A stretch of DNA of 64,000 nucleotides, taken from contig JACJVS010000002.1 in the NCBI GenBank assembly GCA_017655985.1, positions 2,232,001-2,296,000 of the forward strand, read 5' to 3'. Made by a program: the position numbers and the translations under genes. The stretch comes from Incumbomyces delicatus. Its lineage: Eukaryota > Ascomycota > Eurotiomycetes > Chaetothyriales > Trichomeriaceae. Shown in pieces: positions 55,501 to 64,000 of the stretch. How positions within the stretch are numbered: the stretch's first letter is position 1; every line of letters begins with the position of its first letter. The notes beneath the pieces are model-generated. The model had not been told where the DNA came from. It ran no database searches and was given only the letters and a program-made list of their open reading frames with translations.

Positions 55501-55605
55501 AGATAGAGTGAAAAGGAGGTCGTTTTTGATATCGTCTTGCGACAGTTCGTGGTCTGAATCAGACAGTTCGAGGTTTGAATCATATTCTGAATCATTTGTT
55601 GCCAT
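52585..55605 (-). CDS. 2-oxoglutarate/Fe(II) oxygenase-domain protein, 971 residues
   Basis: Exons 55605..54391, 54340..53961 and 53905..52585 (introns of 50 and 55 nt) read through in phase, so the gene looks intact although it lies between relics. The N-terminal third carries a prolyl-4-hydroxylase-like double-stranded beta-helix: LYREGAFFKPHKDSEKAPGM supplies His-x-Asp, and DVLHEVKPVTSGYRLVVTFN supplies the distal His and the 2-oxoglutarate-binding Arg. The remaining ~600 residues are helical and of no family I recognise, with a possible zinc-binding cluster GCSSQYCPDC near residue 800 and a basic, nuclear-localisation-like end (PKRPLDND, PQKRSKSG). Fungal proteins with this N-terminal domain are common and uncharacterised. 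The hydroxylation target is unknown. The start MATNDSEYDSN is followed by an acidic Ser/Asp stretch. Confidence 0.85.
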
Positions 55606-56619
55606 TGTAGTTAGGCCGTCTCAGCATCGGGAGCAAATCCTGAGTAGGCTGCACGCTTCAGATATTCTTGTGATGCTCTTGCGCAAAGTCAACACCCAAA
55701 AGTTGAGTGTTATATAATCAGGTGACCCCTGAAAGGGGTAAATTAACATCCTTAATACTAGAGTATATTTCTCTAGCGTCAACTTAAATAAAGCCACCCA
55801 GGTACTCCCCAGGTCGTATAGTACATCCCTACGTAGTTTGTAGATAACCTGATGATCTACGGGTCCCCTTACGTCTCTTAGCAACCACCTAGCTACGCTG
55901 GCATATCTAGTTAGAGTTAACCTTTTCTAATATAATAATACAGCTTTTCATCTCACGGCATTACAACCTTCCAAGTTCAGAAACGCCAAAATATAGGGTT
56001 TACGCTAAAGAAACACTAGGATACGCGTTTGTAGTTCATGTTCCCCATCTCTCTGCCATCACAGTGAGCGAATGCGTGAGTGAGAGGTTGCGGCCAACGC
56101 GTGGATAGTCCATGGCCGACATCGCCAAATGGTACGACTTTCCAACCGCGCTGCATTTCCCCTTCGATCGCTGTGCATGGACCGTCTCCTTTAGTATTAA
56201 ACGTACGAAGTAGATTGACCGGTGGACATCGCAACTACAACATGCCGCCAACCACCAAACGAGATACGGTGCACACGTCAGTAAGACCAGCGAAGCCAAG
56301 AAAGGCTTGATTCAACTGTTCTTCTTCTACTAATGGCCAGAAATATAAGCAACATCGTCAGATCCGATCCTCACAGCAAAAAGAGAAAAGGTTGTAGAAA
56401 GCTAACCGAGGGGCCGGAGAAACCGAAGAGCCAGCGTTGAAAGCAAGAAATTTTAAAGCAGGGCAGTGCGACCCCCGCCAAAGCCTTCGCTCTGTTACGG
56501 AGTGACCATGGGATGGCTGCTTCTCACGAGAAGTATGGAAGGTCATACGAGGAAGGCTTGGCGCATATAGAGAAGCTATATGTGATCGCCGAAATAGGAA
56601 AATACGATACGACGATATA
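55606..56619. other. AT-rich boundary region
   Basis: About 1 kb upstream of the oxygenase gene. Sequence around 55700-55960 is AT-rich with many TA words and may be an old repeat fragment. No gene recognised. It marks the change from genic DNA to the mutated repeat block. Confidence 0.4.
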
Positions 56620-57850
56620 TTAGAACATCAATAGACACCTTTAGCAACTATCTTGACTCCGCTCTACTGACTCTATACCCCTTCCTCTTTAGGCTAAATG
56701 CACGCCTTCCTCTTTTATAATAGCGCCGTAGATGACGACCAGAGTGCGTGAATTAGTCCCGTTTAGCGGGATAAGCTAAATTTTCATAATCCGTTATGAA
56801 TTAGATATTAGGCGATAGAGTAGTAGTGCTATCGTTCGGTAAGATACCGCGGATAAAGGACTTAACGGCCGCGCAGCTAGCGGGCATAAACGTAATACGA
56901 TTTAATAAAGATTTACCTCGAACGACGATACTCTAAATACTATCGCTAGCTCTCTCTTTACGGGCCCGTAGCGTTGTACTTAACTCGATCGAAGACGATA
57001 CTACTCGATCGCCGTCGCGATCACCGACGAGATATAGATCGTAGAGTACTACTCCGTAACCGGATTACTTAGCTGTATTACTAAGTAAGTCAGCCTCGAG
57101 TCGAGAGAATACTAGATTAGATATAAAGTAAGAGACGCAGCTATTATAGATAATATATAACTTTCGAGATAGCTATAATTAACTCGAAGAGACTACTAGA
57201 TAGTAGCTTCGTATTTAAGCTATCTTTATCGGCGTTACTAAGCTAGATTATAAGAATACGAAATAGTTTTCTAAAGGTACCTTACGCGCTAAATTTAAGA
57301 AAATAAGATAGTCTAAATCCGAAGAAGAAGAGGGTTATAATACTAGCTAGTATTAAGCGGCTCGTAGCTAGTATAAAGACGTTATTAAATTAGCGAAAAG
57401 GGAATATAATCGGTAGATTTAGTAAACTTAAAGAGCTAATAGTATATAAAGCCGTATATCTAAGATTCGAGAGATTATAACGAAGAGCTTACGTTATAAA
57501 CCACCCCTCTCGCGGGACCGAAGTCTATCCTCTATTCCGTCGTCTAAGGGGTATTAAGACGCTAATAATAATTTAGAAAGCGAATACGGCGACGCGAGCT
57601 TAAAGTTAAATAAACGTCGACGAACAAGGCTGCGAGAGACAGCTAAAGAGGCGATAGCTAGCCGCGACTTAATACTAACGCTTACTAATCGGCTAAAGAT
57701 AACCCCTATCTTCAAGACGTCGAGGTCATCTAATCTTAAATATCGCGTTCTATATTAGGATAGAGATACGATTTTAGCTAAATCAGTATCTCTTACTACG
57801 TACCTATCGGAGTAATAGCGATTTAACGCTTAAAGAGCGTTAAAGGAGCG
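56620..57850. mobile_element. RIP-mutated repeat DNA of unidentified origin
   Basis: CA and TG dinucleotides are strikingly rare while TA and CG are abundant, the fingerprint of repeat-induced point mutation. No frame stays open for more than a few dozen codons, with TAA and TAG everywhere. Only duplicated sequence is a RIP substrate, so this was repetitive DNA. I could not recognise the original protein. It may be the 5' part of the Gypsy-like element to its right or a separate older element. Confidence 0.7.
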
Positions 57851-60384
57851 TCGTACTATAGGAGCTATATATACACTAGCTCCGCGCAGTCTTAGCGTAC
57901 GTAAGTCTTAGCATCCGTAATATTTATCCCCCCTCTTTAAAGTACGACGACCCGGCGTACTGCCTTCGTCTCTATCTCTTCTTATCTTTACCTCTCTTTT
58001 AGCTATTCCTCGTCCTCAGTTCCTTCTCTTTTTTGCTATTACCAACCTTAGGCTGACTATAGCGTAGTTTAATCTTTACTCTTACTCGTCGTAAAAGCAG
58101 TGCGTCGCCTTCACCATCCTATACTAAGCTTAACCAGAGAACTTAAGAGATAGTAATTACGAGGTAATTAAACGCCTCTCTCTGCAGCCTTACTTAAAGT
58201 ATAGCTCTCGAGCCATTAGCGCCGTCGTTCCGCATACATTCAGTAGCCTTAGCGCCGTATAGGCACTCTCGCCCTTCGCGCGCGCTGTGCTACCCCTCGG
58301 CAACCTCGGACCCTCTAGCCACTAAATAACGCTCGCCGAGAGCGCCTAGGCGTCAGTGCGCATACATTCGATAGCCCTAGCGCCGTATAGGCACTCTCGC
58401 CCTTCGCGCGCGCTATGCTACTCCTCGGCAACCTCGCGCTGACCCTCGGGCTCTGTAAGAGTGTCTTATATATGACGCCGGTACGGATTATCTTCGCTCC
58501 GCGAAAAGGGCTACGAAGACGCTTAGCGTAACTGTAAAACTCTGCGCAGCTCTCGTAGACATCTTTTAGCTCTTTAGTATTAATTTAAGAATTAATAGAT
58601 AGTATTATATTTACGCTCTTACCGTAACCCTTACAGTTTTAATACTCTCTACGAAAAGGAGAGAGCTTATTTACTTTACTATAGCTTCTAGAAATAAGTA
58701 ACGCGCTATTATCGTCGCTAACGACCCTACGACCTCTATAGAAGAGATCGCGAAGGCGAATAGTTAATAATTCGTATCTTAGTTAACTACTAAGCTCTCG
58801 GCGCGTCTTCTAAGGGTCGTAGAGAATACGAAAGACCGCGGAGATATCGCGAAGGCTAAAACGCCCTTATCGAGCGTAGGCTCGCTATAGAAGCAGCTAG
58901 CGTCGTTAACTACTAAGAAAGTACTATACGCTATTCTTAACCGCGTTATCGAACTCGAGTAGTACCTCGCTCTCGATAAGCGTCGAACTCGACTCGAGAC
59001 GAAGGCTGCTAAGCGTAGATTAACGAACGACGAGCGAGTTATAACTCGTTTAAGCGAATCTCGCGTAGGAGTCTTCTCCGCCTTTAGCGTAGAAAGTAAG
59101 AGACGTAGAGACTCTACTAGTACTACGTTTACTCTTAGCGGTATAGCGGTAGTTATAGGTAGACGAAGACCGCGAATTATAATACTCTAACTTTCGACGA
59201 ATTAGTAGGCTCTCGTAGAAGGATTCTAGATAAGAGAGAAGTTATAAGAGTATCTACGTAAGTTTAAGATTAACTATATAAAACTAAACGTAACGCGCGA
59301 AGAATAAGTCGCTACCGCGATAGTAACTCTCTAGTAGAACGAGTAAATTAAACTCGATTACTAGCTACGAGAGCGCTAAACCGACTTTTCGTTTAAGCGA
59401 ATAATATAATATCTCGAGGCTCGTTTAGATAATCTAGTCTTACTTCGTTTAGCCGTATAGAAAGAGATAATCTTCTATAAAAAAAGAGAAAACGAGTCGT
59501 ATAATTAGTATCGCTAGAGACTATAGAGCCTAGAGAAGACAGTAAACGAGAAATAAAATAACTCGTAAAAGATCCGCTTCTATTAGCTATACTTCGAGCT
59601 AGATAGAGCGATAAAGCTAGAGATTCGTAAGTAACTCGCTTTCTCGTAAACTATTAACGAACTATAAGCTCGAATCGCGTAACTTAAATTAGTAATAAAC
59701 GCGCTCTCTAAGTAGAAGAAGCCGTTATAGAAAGTCGTAAATAAGAATACTAAAGATAGATTATTTACTTCTAGCTATTCTCTCGATAATCCTCCTTCGT
59801 AGAAGGCGTCGCGGAATAAAGAGACGTCGCGATTCTCCTTTACGTAGAATAAAGAAAAATCTTGTAGAGAGTAGTACGAATAAATTCGCTACTTCTCGTA
59901 TAATAAAGTTAGCTATAAGGCGGTAGACTGTCTCGAGAAGAGAGTATCTACGCCGAGAACGATCGCGGCTCGTAGAGTCTTCGCGAAGGAATTAACGAAG
60001 TCTATAATATTAAGAGTACGTCGAATCCTCGCGTAAAGAGGCTATAAGACTCTAAAAGTACCGCTTACGCGAACGACGATCTCGTTTAAGATACTAGTAG
60101 ACGAGCGAAAGGTTAGAGCGTTACTCGATAGTAGTATAAAGGTAAACTTAATATTTCGCGAGTTCGTAAAGAGATATAAGTTCTCTAGCGTCGACTTATC
60201 GTTAACTCTTATAGCCTTAAACGGCGTCGCGATAGATATCTTTCGTAGTTACTATCTAAATTATAGTATTTCTAATTCGAATACTAAATCTCGAATCTTA
60301 AGAGTTTCGTTTATATCTATAAATTTCGAAACTAACTAAGTAGAGATTATTCTAGATATATCTTTCTTATACTATAAAGGTTAT
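57851..60384 (+). mobile_element. RIP-degraded Ty3/Gypsy-like retrotransposon relic (gag and protease part)
   Basis: Despite many stops, the plus strand keeps traces of a retrotransposon. At about 59880-59940 there is a pattern matching a CCHC zinc knuckle after allowing for C-to-T changes (the spacing of IRYFSYNK and YKAVDCLEK). At about 60119-60156, LLDSSIKVNLIF corresponds to the retropepsin active site Leu-Leu-Asp-Ser-Gly, with Gly changed to Ser by a G-to-A transition. The order gag, knuckle, protease suits a Ty3/Gypsy-type element. The reverse transcriptase that should follow is missing because a Copia-type LTR abuts at about 60385. The stretch at about 57900-58500, with internal direct repeats, may include its LTR. 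The relic is non-functional. Confidence 0.6.
58229..58436. repeat. Pair of ~78-bp direct repeats
   Basis: The segments 58229-58307 and 58359-58436 both run from CGCATACATTC through CTCTCGCCCTTCGCGCGCGC to CCTCGGCAACCTCG with few differences, separated by about 50 bp. Several differences are C/T or G/A. They lie in a GC-rich pocket within the RIP block, perhaps inside an LTR. Confidence 0.85.
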
Positions 60385-60916
60385 TAGAGTACAGAAGTAA
60401 AGTTATATAATAATAGAATAATAATAGAATAAGATAATTATAAAGCTTAAATTTCTATCTACTTTAGAGGGCGAGGAACGGCGCCTATATAGCCCGTAGT
60501 TTAAGGCCGTCAGGCCCTCGTAATAAGCTATTGCCTAGTGGTAGCGAAGACAACTATCTAGGCAACAGCGCCCCTCTCTAGGCGCTAGCGTCATCCTCTA
60601 GGCGCCAGCGCCACCTATAGGCGTCTGCCTGCGTAATGACCAATTACCACCGCATATATAGGTATTTAGCTAAGGCGATGGTCATATGCTTACTAATCCA
60701 CTATGAGTCATTCCCGAACGTTGGGACTTTAGTCCGCATATGCGGACGGACTTAGTAAGCTGTCCTAACTGGCTTAGCCCTTTCTTGACTGGCCTTACTG
60801 GCCTTGCTGCCCTACTGGCCTTGCTGGCCTTGCTGGCCTTGCTGCCCTGCTGGCCTTGCTGCCCTACTGGCCTTTAGCTAGCCTTGCTGTCCTTAGCTAG
60901 CCTTAGCTATTCTATA
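60385..60916 (-). repeat. Copia LTR copy 1 (strongly RIP-mutated)
   Basis: About 532 bp, closely matching 62860-63408. In the minus-strand direction it sits directly after a purine-rich stretch (AAGGGGTACGGGAG) and the end of a Copia-type RNase H reading trace, as expected of a 3' LTR. Compared with copy 2, its TG...CA ends are changed to TA...TA. It contains a minisatellite at about 60784-60906 and a roughly 20-bp internal duplication not present in copy 2. Confidence 0.75.
60784..60906. repeat. CTGGCCTTG minisatellite in LTR copy 1
   Basis: Tandem units of 9 bp (CTGGCCTTG) mixed with an 8-bp variant (CTGCCCTG), degenerating to TTAGCTAGCC units at the right end. Confidence 0.9.
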
Positions 60917-62859
60917 CACTCCCGTACCCCTTATACGGTGGTTTCGCTAGTTCTAATAAATGAACGCCTTATAATAAGGCTCTATCTAAGCTGTATATAG
61001 CCCCTACTAGCTATATACTGGCACCCCCGGTCTCTATAGCCCCTACAAGCTTTAGAGACCTCTTCGGCCTACCTTAGGCCTATTTTCTTTATCTATTCCG
61101 ACCACCCCGGCGCTAATAATGGCTTAGTAAGCCAGTTAGCCAGTTGGTCGCTTAATTTAACGAAGACCAGTTAGCTGGTCTAATCTAGTACCTTCTAACG
61201 AATATAGTGATACTGAATATTAATATGCTTCGTCCGCTGATAGTGGCCCGGGTTATTAGCTAAATTAATAGCTGATTAGCTGTCCGTATAGAGGCGTTCC
61301 GGGTGCTAGAAGCCTATAAACGAGGCCGGAGAGAGGCAATTACCTATGTTTTATAGGTAAACTTGCTCCTTTATAGCCTCTTTTAGGGCTATATACTCCG
61401 CCTCGCAGCTACTAAGGGCCACCGTGCGCTGTAAGCGCGAATTCTAGGCGACGGAGCCATTCCTAAATAGGAATATATAGCCGGTCGTCGAGCGCCTAGT
61501 TTCAAGGTCCCTCCCCCAATCTAAGTCGCTATACCCCGTTAGAGTGGGCTTAGAGTGGTAATAGAGGCCGAGCGACGCCGGTCTAGAGGCTAAATAAGCC
61601 TATAGCTTATTCAGTACTCTGAAGTGCTCCGGGCCTGGATTACTTATATAGCGCGATAGCAGGCCTATAGCGTAAGCTATATCGGGCCTAGTCTTCGTCG
61701 CTAAGTAGAGAATGGCCCCTACCTCTTGCTAATATTGGTTAACCAGTTGGTCACTCTGCTTCTCGTCGTATGGCCCTATCTTAGAGCCGACGGGGACTGG
61801 TATAGCGGCTATTTCGCTATTCCCGACTAGTTTTAGGCGGTATTTAGCTAGTATTCTAGCTAGATATGTCCCCTAGTGAAGTTTTAGCGTCCTCTCGCGC
61901 CTATCGCGCTCTATTTAAATGCCTAAGAACGTCTTAGCTTCACCGAGGTCCTTTAAGTCTATAGACGCGTTAATAGCGTTATAGACCTCTAAGATCCGTT
62001 CCCTTTTGGGCGACAGCGCTAATATATCGTCAACGTGCGTAACGAGTATAATAGGCGTCCTCGAGGCGCTAATATAGACCGATTAGTCTATTCTTAGCGA
62101 GGTAAGGCTAATTTTGGCTAATAGCCCCTTTAGGAACTATTCCCACTCTCGAGCTAACTACTTTAGCCCGTATAGGGCCTTATTCAGTCGACAGACCAGT
62201 TGATTGCCCCTATCCAGCTTATAGCTAGTTAGCTAAGCGATATAGACTTCTTCCTTTATGCTAGCGTTCGGGTACGCTGACTTAACGTTCTACTGGTGAA
62301 CGTTTCAGTTATAAAGGGCGGCGTAGGCTAAAATAAGCCTATAGACTACTGGATTTACGGTGTTAGCGTACGTTTCGGTGAAGTCTTCACCGGGGCGTTA
62401 GTAAAACCCCTTAGCCACTCACCGCGCCTTATAAAGGCGTCCGAGGCCCTCGGCGTCCTTAATGTTAAGGACCTATCTCCCTGGAATAGCCCGTCGCCCC
62501 GGGGGCAGCGGCGCTAGAGTCTAGGTCTTCTGGCGTCTGAGTTCGCCTATTTTCTTGTCTATAGCTGCCTTCTATAGCGCTGAATCGGGCCTAGTAATAG
62601 CGTCTTTATACTGAGCTATAGCTGGTACAGCCATCTTAGTATCGGCGTTATTCGGAGCTGAGTACTGCTCTAGCTGGCTTATAAAGTTATTATAAGGCGT
62701 ATCTACGTCCTTATAAGACTCGTCAGCCAGTTAGTCAGTCATTTCTTGATCAGCGCCCTTAGTGCCTTCAGCGCCCTAGGTGCCCCGTCCCCCCCAGTCG
62801 ACGGGGAGGTCATATTTAGCAGCCAGTTAGTCGTCGTCGTCTTTAGGTGTAAAGGTTAC
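60917..62859 (-). mobile_element. Ty1/Copia-like retrotransposon relic: reverse transcriptase and RNase H
   Basis: Read on the minus strand, pieces of Copia polyprotein appear in order: LYKARWVAKGFY and GEDFTETYANTVNPVVYRL (about 62340-62430), EVYIA and LNKALYGLK (about 62175-62250), the catalytic THVDDILALSPKRERI (about 61995-62045), DLKDLGEAKTFLGI (about 61930-61965), then the RNase H part EAEYIALKEA (about 61375-61405) and HYQRTKHINIQYHYIR (about 61205-61250). LANWLTKPL near 61120 is close to the pol end. Many Gln and Trp codons are now TAA or TAG, as RIP produces, so the copy is inactive. The order shows an element transcribed leftwards, with integrase further right. Confidence 0.85.
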
Positions 62860-63408
62860 TGAGGTGCAGGAGTAAAGTCATATAATAATAGAATAATAAT
62901 AGAATAAGATGATTGTGAAGCTTGAATTTTCTATCTACTTAGAGGGCGAGGAACGGCGCCTATATAGCCCGTAGTCTAAGGCCGTCAGGCGCCTATAGGC
63001 CCCCATTATAGGCTGTTGCCTAGTAGTGGCGAAGGCAACCATCTAGGCAACAGCGCCCCTCTCTAGGCGCCAGCGCCACCCATGGGCGTCTGCCTGCGTG
63101 ATGACCAATTACCACCGCATATGTGGGTATTTAGCCAAGGCGATGGTCATATGCTTACCAATCCACTATGAGTCATTCCCGAACGTTGGGACTTTGGTCC
63201 GCACATGCGGACGGACTTGGTGAGCTGCCTCAACTGGCTTAGCCCCTTCTTGGCTGGCCTTGCTGGCCTTGCTGCCCTGCTGGCCTTGCTGGCCTTGCTG
63301 CCCTGCTGGCCTTGCTGGCCTTGCTGGCCTTGCTGCCCTGCTGGCCTTGCTGGCCTTGCTAGCCTTACTGGCCCTTGGCTAGCCTTGCTGGCCCTTGGCT
63401 ATTCCACA
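62860..63408 (-). repeat. Copia LTR-like copy 2 (lightly mutated), inside the pol region
   Basis: About 549 bp starting TGAGGTGCAGGAG and ending TTCCACA, so with TG...CA ends, and matching 60385-60916. It lies between integrase and reverse-transcriptase traces, where an LTR is not expected in an intact element, suggesting a solo-LTR insertion or a rearrangement. No clear target-site duplication was found. A minisatellite fills 63251-63398. Confidence 0.75.
63251..63398. repeat. CTGGCCTTG minisatellite in LTR copy 2
   Basis: About 16 units of CTGGCCTTG and the shorter CTGCCCTG. It produces a spurious Leu/Ala/Gly-rich open frame on the plus strand. Confidence 0.92.
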
Positions 63409-64000
63409 TTAGGAATTACCAATTCCTCTTCGGCGACCAGTTGGTCTTTGTTCGTCTCTATATTATAGAACGTCCCTTCTAAAATATAGGCGTCTCTCAC
63501 CTATATAGTACGGTGGGTGAGTGGATCGACTAGCTTATACTGGTTACTACCGTATCCAACCAGTATATAAGGCTTTGCCCTTAGATCTAGCTTGGTTATA
63601 GCGCTTTCTGGAAGCCGCCTATAAGCTAATGACCCCTATACCCTAATATTTCCAATATTAGGCGGTTCGCCGTACCGGAGTTCGTATAGGGTCTTGCCGC
63701 TATTAGCGGTATAGGGGGTTCTATTATATAGGTATTCGGCGGCCTTTACCGCCTCCCTCTAGTATGCTTTAGGCAATTTTGCCTCTATAAGCATTGCTCG
63801 AACTTTATTGAGAATAGTTCGGTTAAAGATCTCAGCGACGTCGTTCTGTGCGGGCGTGTATAGTACTAAATAGCTAGTAATCGTCCTATTCTCGCTATAA
63901 AGTTTAAGAATCTTGTCCGATTTATACTCCCGGGCATTGTCAGAGTATAATTCCTTTAGTCGGCGTTTAGACTGGGTCTCTTCCCGGGTCTTATAGGCCT
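63409..64000 (-). mobile_element. Ty1/Copia-like retrotransposon relic: integrase part, truncated at window edge
   Basis: Minus-strand traces of the integrase core: ELYSDNAREYKSDKIL (about 63910-63955), YTPAQNDVAEIFNRTI (about 63805-63865), VRAMLIEAKLPKAY followed by a TAG where Trp is expected, EAVKAAEYLYNRTPY, and the region GSLAYRRLP to KPYILVGYGSNQYKL further on. This is the usual Copia order before the reverse transcriptase. The gag, protease and 5' LTR would lie beyond the right edge. Premature stops make it non-functional. Confidence 0.85.

Noticed and set aside
63205..63468. Plus-strand open frame of 87 codons rich in Leu, Ala, Gly, Trp and Cys
   Set aside because: It is translation of the CTGGCCTTG minisatellite inside an LTR, with no independent coding evidence.

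Overview
The window is nuclear DNA of a filamentous ascomycete (Pezizomycotina). The evidence is compact genes with short GT-AG introns (47-140 nt), a classical fungal gene set (Npl4, Hym1/MO25, Rpb5, Trm4, mitochondrial uS4, high-affinity cAMP phosphodiesterase), a decayed HET-domain gene, and a transposon block carrying the signature of repeat-induced point mutation (RIP: CpA/TpG converted to TpA while CpG is kept). I cannot place it below subphylum.

Region 1 (0-45 kb) is ordinary, gene-dense housekeeping DNA. From left to right: a giant coiled-coil protein with an internal helical repeat; a broken chimera of a diaminopropionate ammonia-lyase-like and an aspartate-racemase-like gene; an SGNH hydrolase; a TLC-domain membrane protein; Hym1/MO25; an MFS sugar transporter with an apparent one-base frameshift; tRNA m5C methyltransferase; RNA polymerase subunit Rpb5; mitochondrial FAD glycerol-3-phosphate dehydrogenase; a mitochondrial carrier divergent from an SCP2-type thiolase; an old-yellow-enzyme-like oxidoreductase; a cytochrome P450; Npl4; cAMP phosphodiesterase; and mitochondrial ribosomal protein uS4m. 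I rebuilt the multi-exon genes by hand from splice sites, reading phase and family motifs. The genes are mostly unrelated in pathway, as is usual in fungi. A loose lipid/mitochondrial theme (thiolase, carrier, glycerol-3-phosphate dehydrogenase) is suggestive only.

Region 2 (45-56.6 kb) is a transition zone. An intact mitochondrial ABC1/UbiB-family gene is followed by relics of an ankyrin-repeat gene and a HET-domain gene, both full of stops and frameshifts, and then by an intact 971-residue 2-oxoglutarate/Fe(II) oxygenase-domain protein. This is accessory, self/non-self-type DNA next to repeats.

Region 3 (56.6-64 kb) has no functional gene. It holds a strongly RIP-mutated Ty3/Gypsy-like gag-protease relic on the plus strand, and a Ty1/Copia-like pol relic on the minus strand running off the right edge. 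Two copies of one LTR-like repeat (about 0.55 kb), mutated to very different degrees, give a direct before/after picture of RIP. Both copies contain a CTGGCCTTG minisatellite.

The observations most worth a second look are the 16-copy helical repeat of the first gene, the ammonia-lyase/racemase chimera, the transporter frameshift in its GRR motif, the P450 lacking the usual I-helix oxygen-binding motif, and the paired LTRs. I found no CRISPR array, rRNA or convincing tRNA.
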